Source: a virus. From it: DNA of 28,489 nt. The DNA lies in IMG/VR virus record IMGVR_UViG_3300032287_000815, positions 1 to 28,489 of that record; one strand, given 5' to 3'. Position numbers and translations under genes: made by a program. The notes below the pieces were generated by a model, which saw only the letters and a list, made by a program, of their open reading frames with translations, made no database searches and was not told the origin of the DNA. Each line of letters opens with the position of its first letter. Position 1 is the first letter of the stretch. This document shows, in pieces, positions 28,232-28,489 of this stretch.

Positions 28232-28489
28232 TTATGCTAAATTTGCGAATCTATATTCGCCTTCATAGACAACTCTGTCATTGTCTATGCTGACTGTATA
28301 GTCAAACAAGCGTGTATAAACGCCTGTGATAGTAGTGATATCTTTAGCACTACTGAGAATTGTCAATGCTGAATCTAAGTCTGCGTTTCTATTTTTTGCA
28401 TCAACTGTTAAAAACCATCTTACAATGGTAATTCTTTGGTTGATTTGCAAACTACCCAATGTAGGCAGTAAGGTGTCTTCTTCTGTATA
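28232..28489 (-). CDS. Neck/tail-completion protein, C-terminal fragment
   Basis: The frame is open to the right edge of the window: 85 codons are visible, ahead of the 75 residues that follow the first possible start (TTG at 28459). The real start is therefore probably outside. Visible sequence includes TLLPTLGSLQINQRITIV, a helix with NADLDSALTILSSAKDI, and VSIDNDRVVYEGEYRFANLA. Its position immediately before the major tail protein suggests a tail terminator or head-tail joining protein. No motif proves this. Confidence 0.5.
   Translation of the reverse strand, partial: YTEEDTLLPTLGSLQINQRITIVRWFLTVDAKNRNADLDSALTILSSAKDITTITGVYTRLFDYTVSIDNDRVVYEGEYRFANLA

Overview
This window is part of the genome of a tailed, lambda-like siphophage (long non-contractile tail). 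Evidence is a full tail module (major tail protein, frameshifted tail assembly chaperone, gpH-type tape measure, gpJ-type tip protein, fibres) and a packaging/head module (small and large terminase, portal, scaffold, start of the major capsid protein). All genes lie on the minus strand, so transcription runs from high to low coordinates. The DNA is AT-rich. The J-like tip protein and a phage-encoded lipoprotein point to a Gram-negative host. The fibre modules resemble those of aquatic environmental phages, but the host cannot be named from sequence alone. Both ends cut through genes. No replication, integration or lysis enzyme is visible.

Layout in transcription order. (1) 28.5-12.6 kb, late tail genes: a partial neck/tail-completion gene, major tail protein with terminator, a 57-residue coiled-coil protein, the chaperone pair joined by a G GGA AAG slip site, a gp10-like protein, tape measure, three minor tail proteins (one GNAT-like), a 1478-residue tip protein, three fibre/baseplate proteins, then very small basic genes and a coiled-coil protein with a C-terminal membrane segment. 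(2) 12.6-8.1 kb, accessory region: a putative DNA-binding protein, a terminator, then short genes that mostly carry their own sigma70-type promoter. Several promoters match or nearly match TTGACA-N17-TATAAT and have palindromes on the -10 or start site. Three to four share a duplicated promoter-leader cassette. A lipoprotein operon ends this block at a bidirectional terminator. (3) 8.1-6.3 kb: a three-gene operon of unknowns behind another palindromic promoter, then about 550 bp with no convincing gene but many inverted repeats, a candidate structured RNA. (4) 6.3-0 kb: a translationally coupled head-packaging operon of a small HExxH protein, a degenerate HNH-like protein, three unknowns, small terminase, DNA methyltransferase, large terminase, portal with a C-terminal Cys4 (HiPIP-like) motif, scaffold and major capsid protein.

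The most unusual parts are the promoter/operator cassettes of 8.0-11.7 kb, the structured non-coding region at 6.36-6.84 kb, and the lipoprotein operon. The cassettes suggest a set of small genes expressed separately from the late operon under one or more repressors, as expected for host-takeover, superinfection-exclusion or lysogenic-conversion genes. That function is inference. Gene functions without family names below are unknown.
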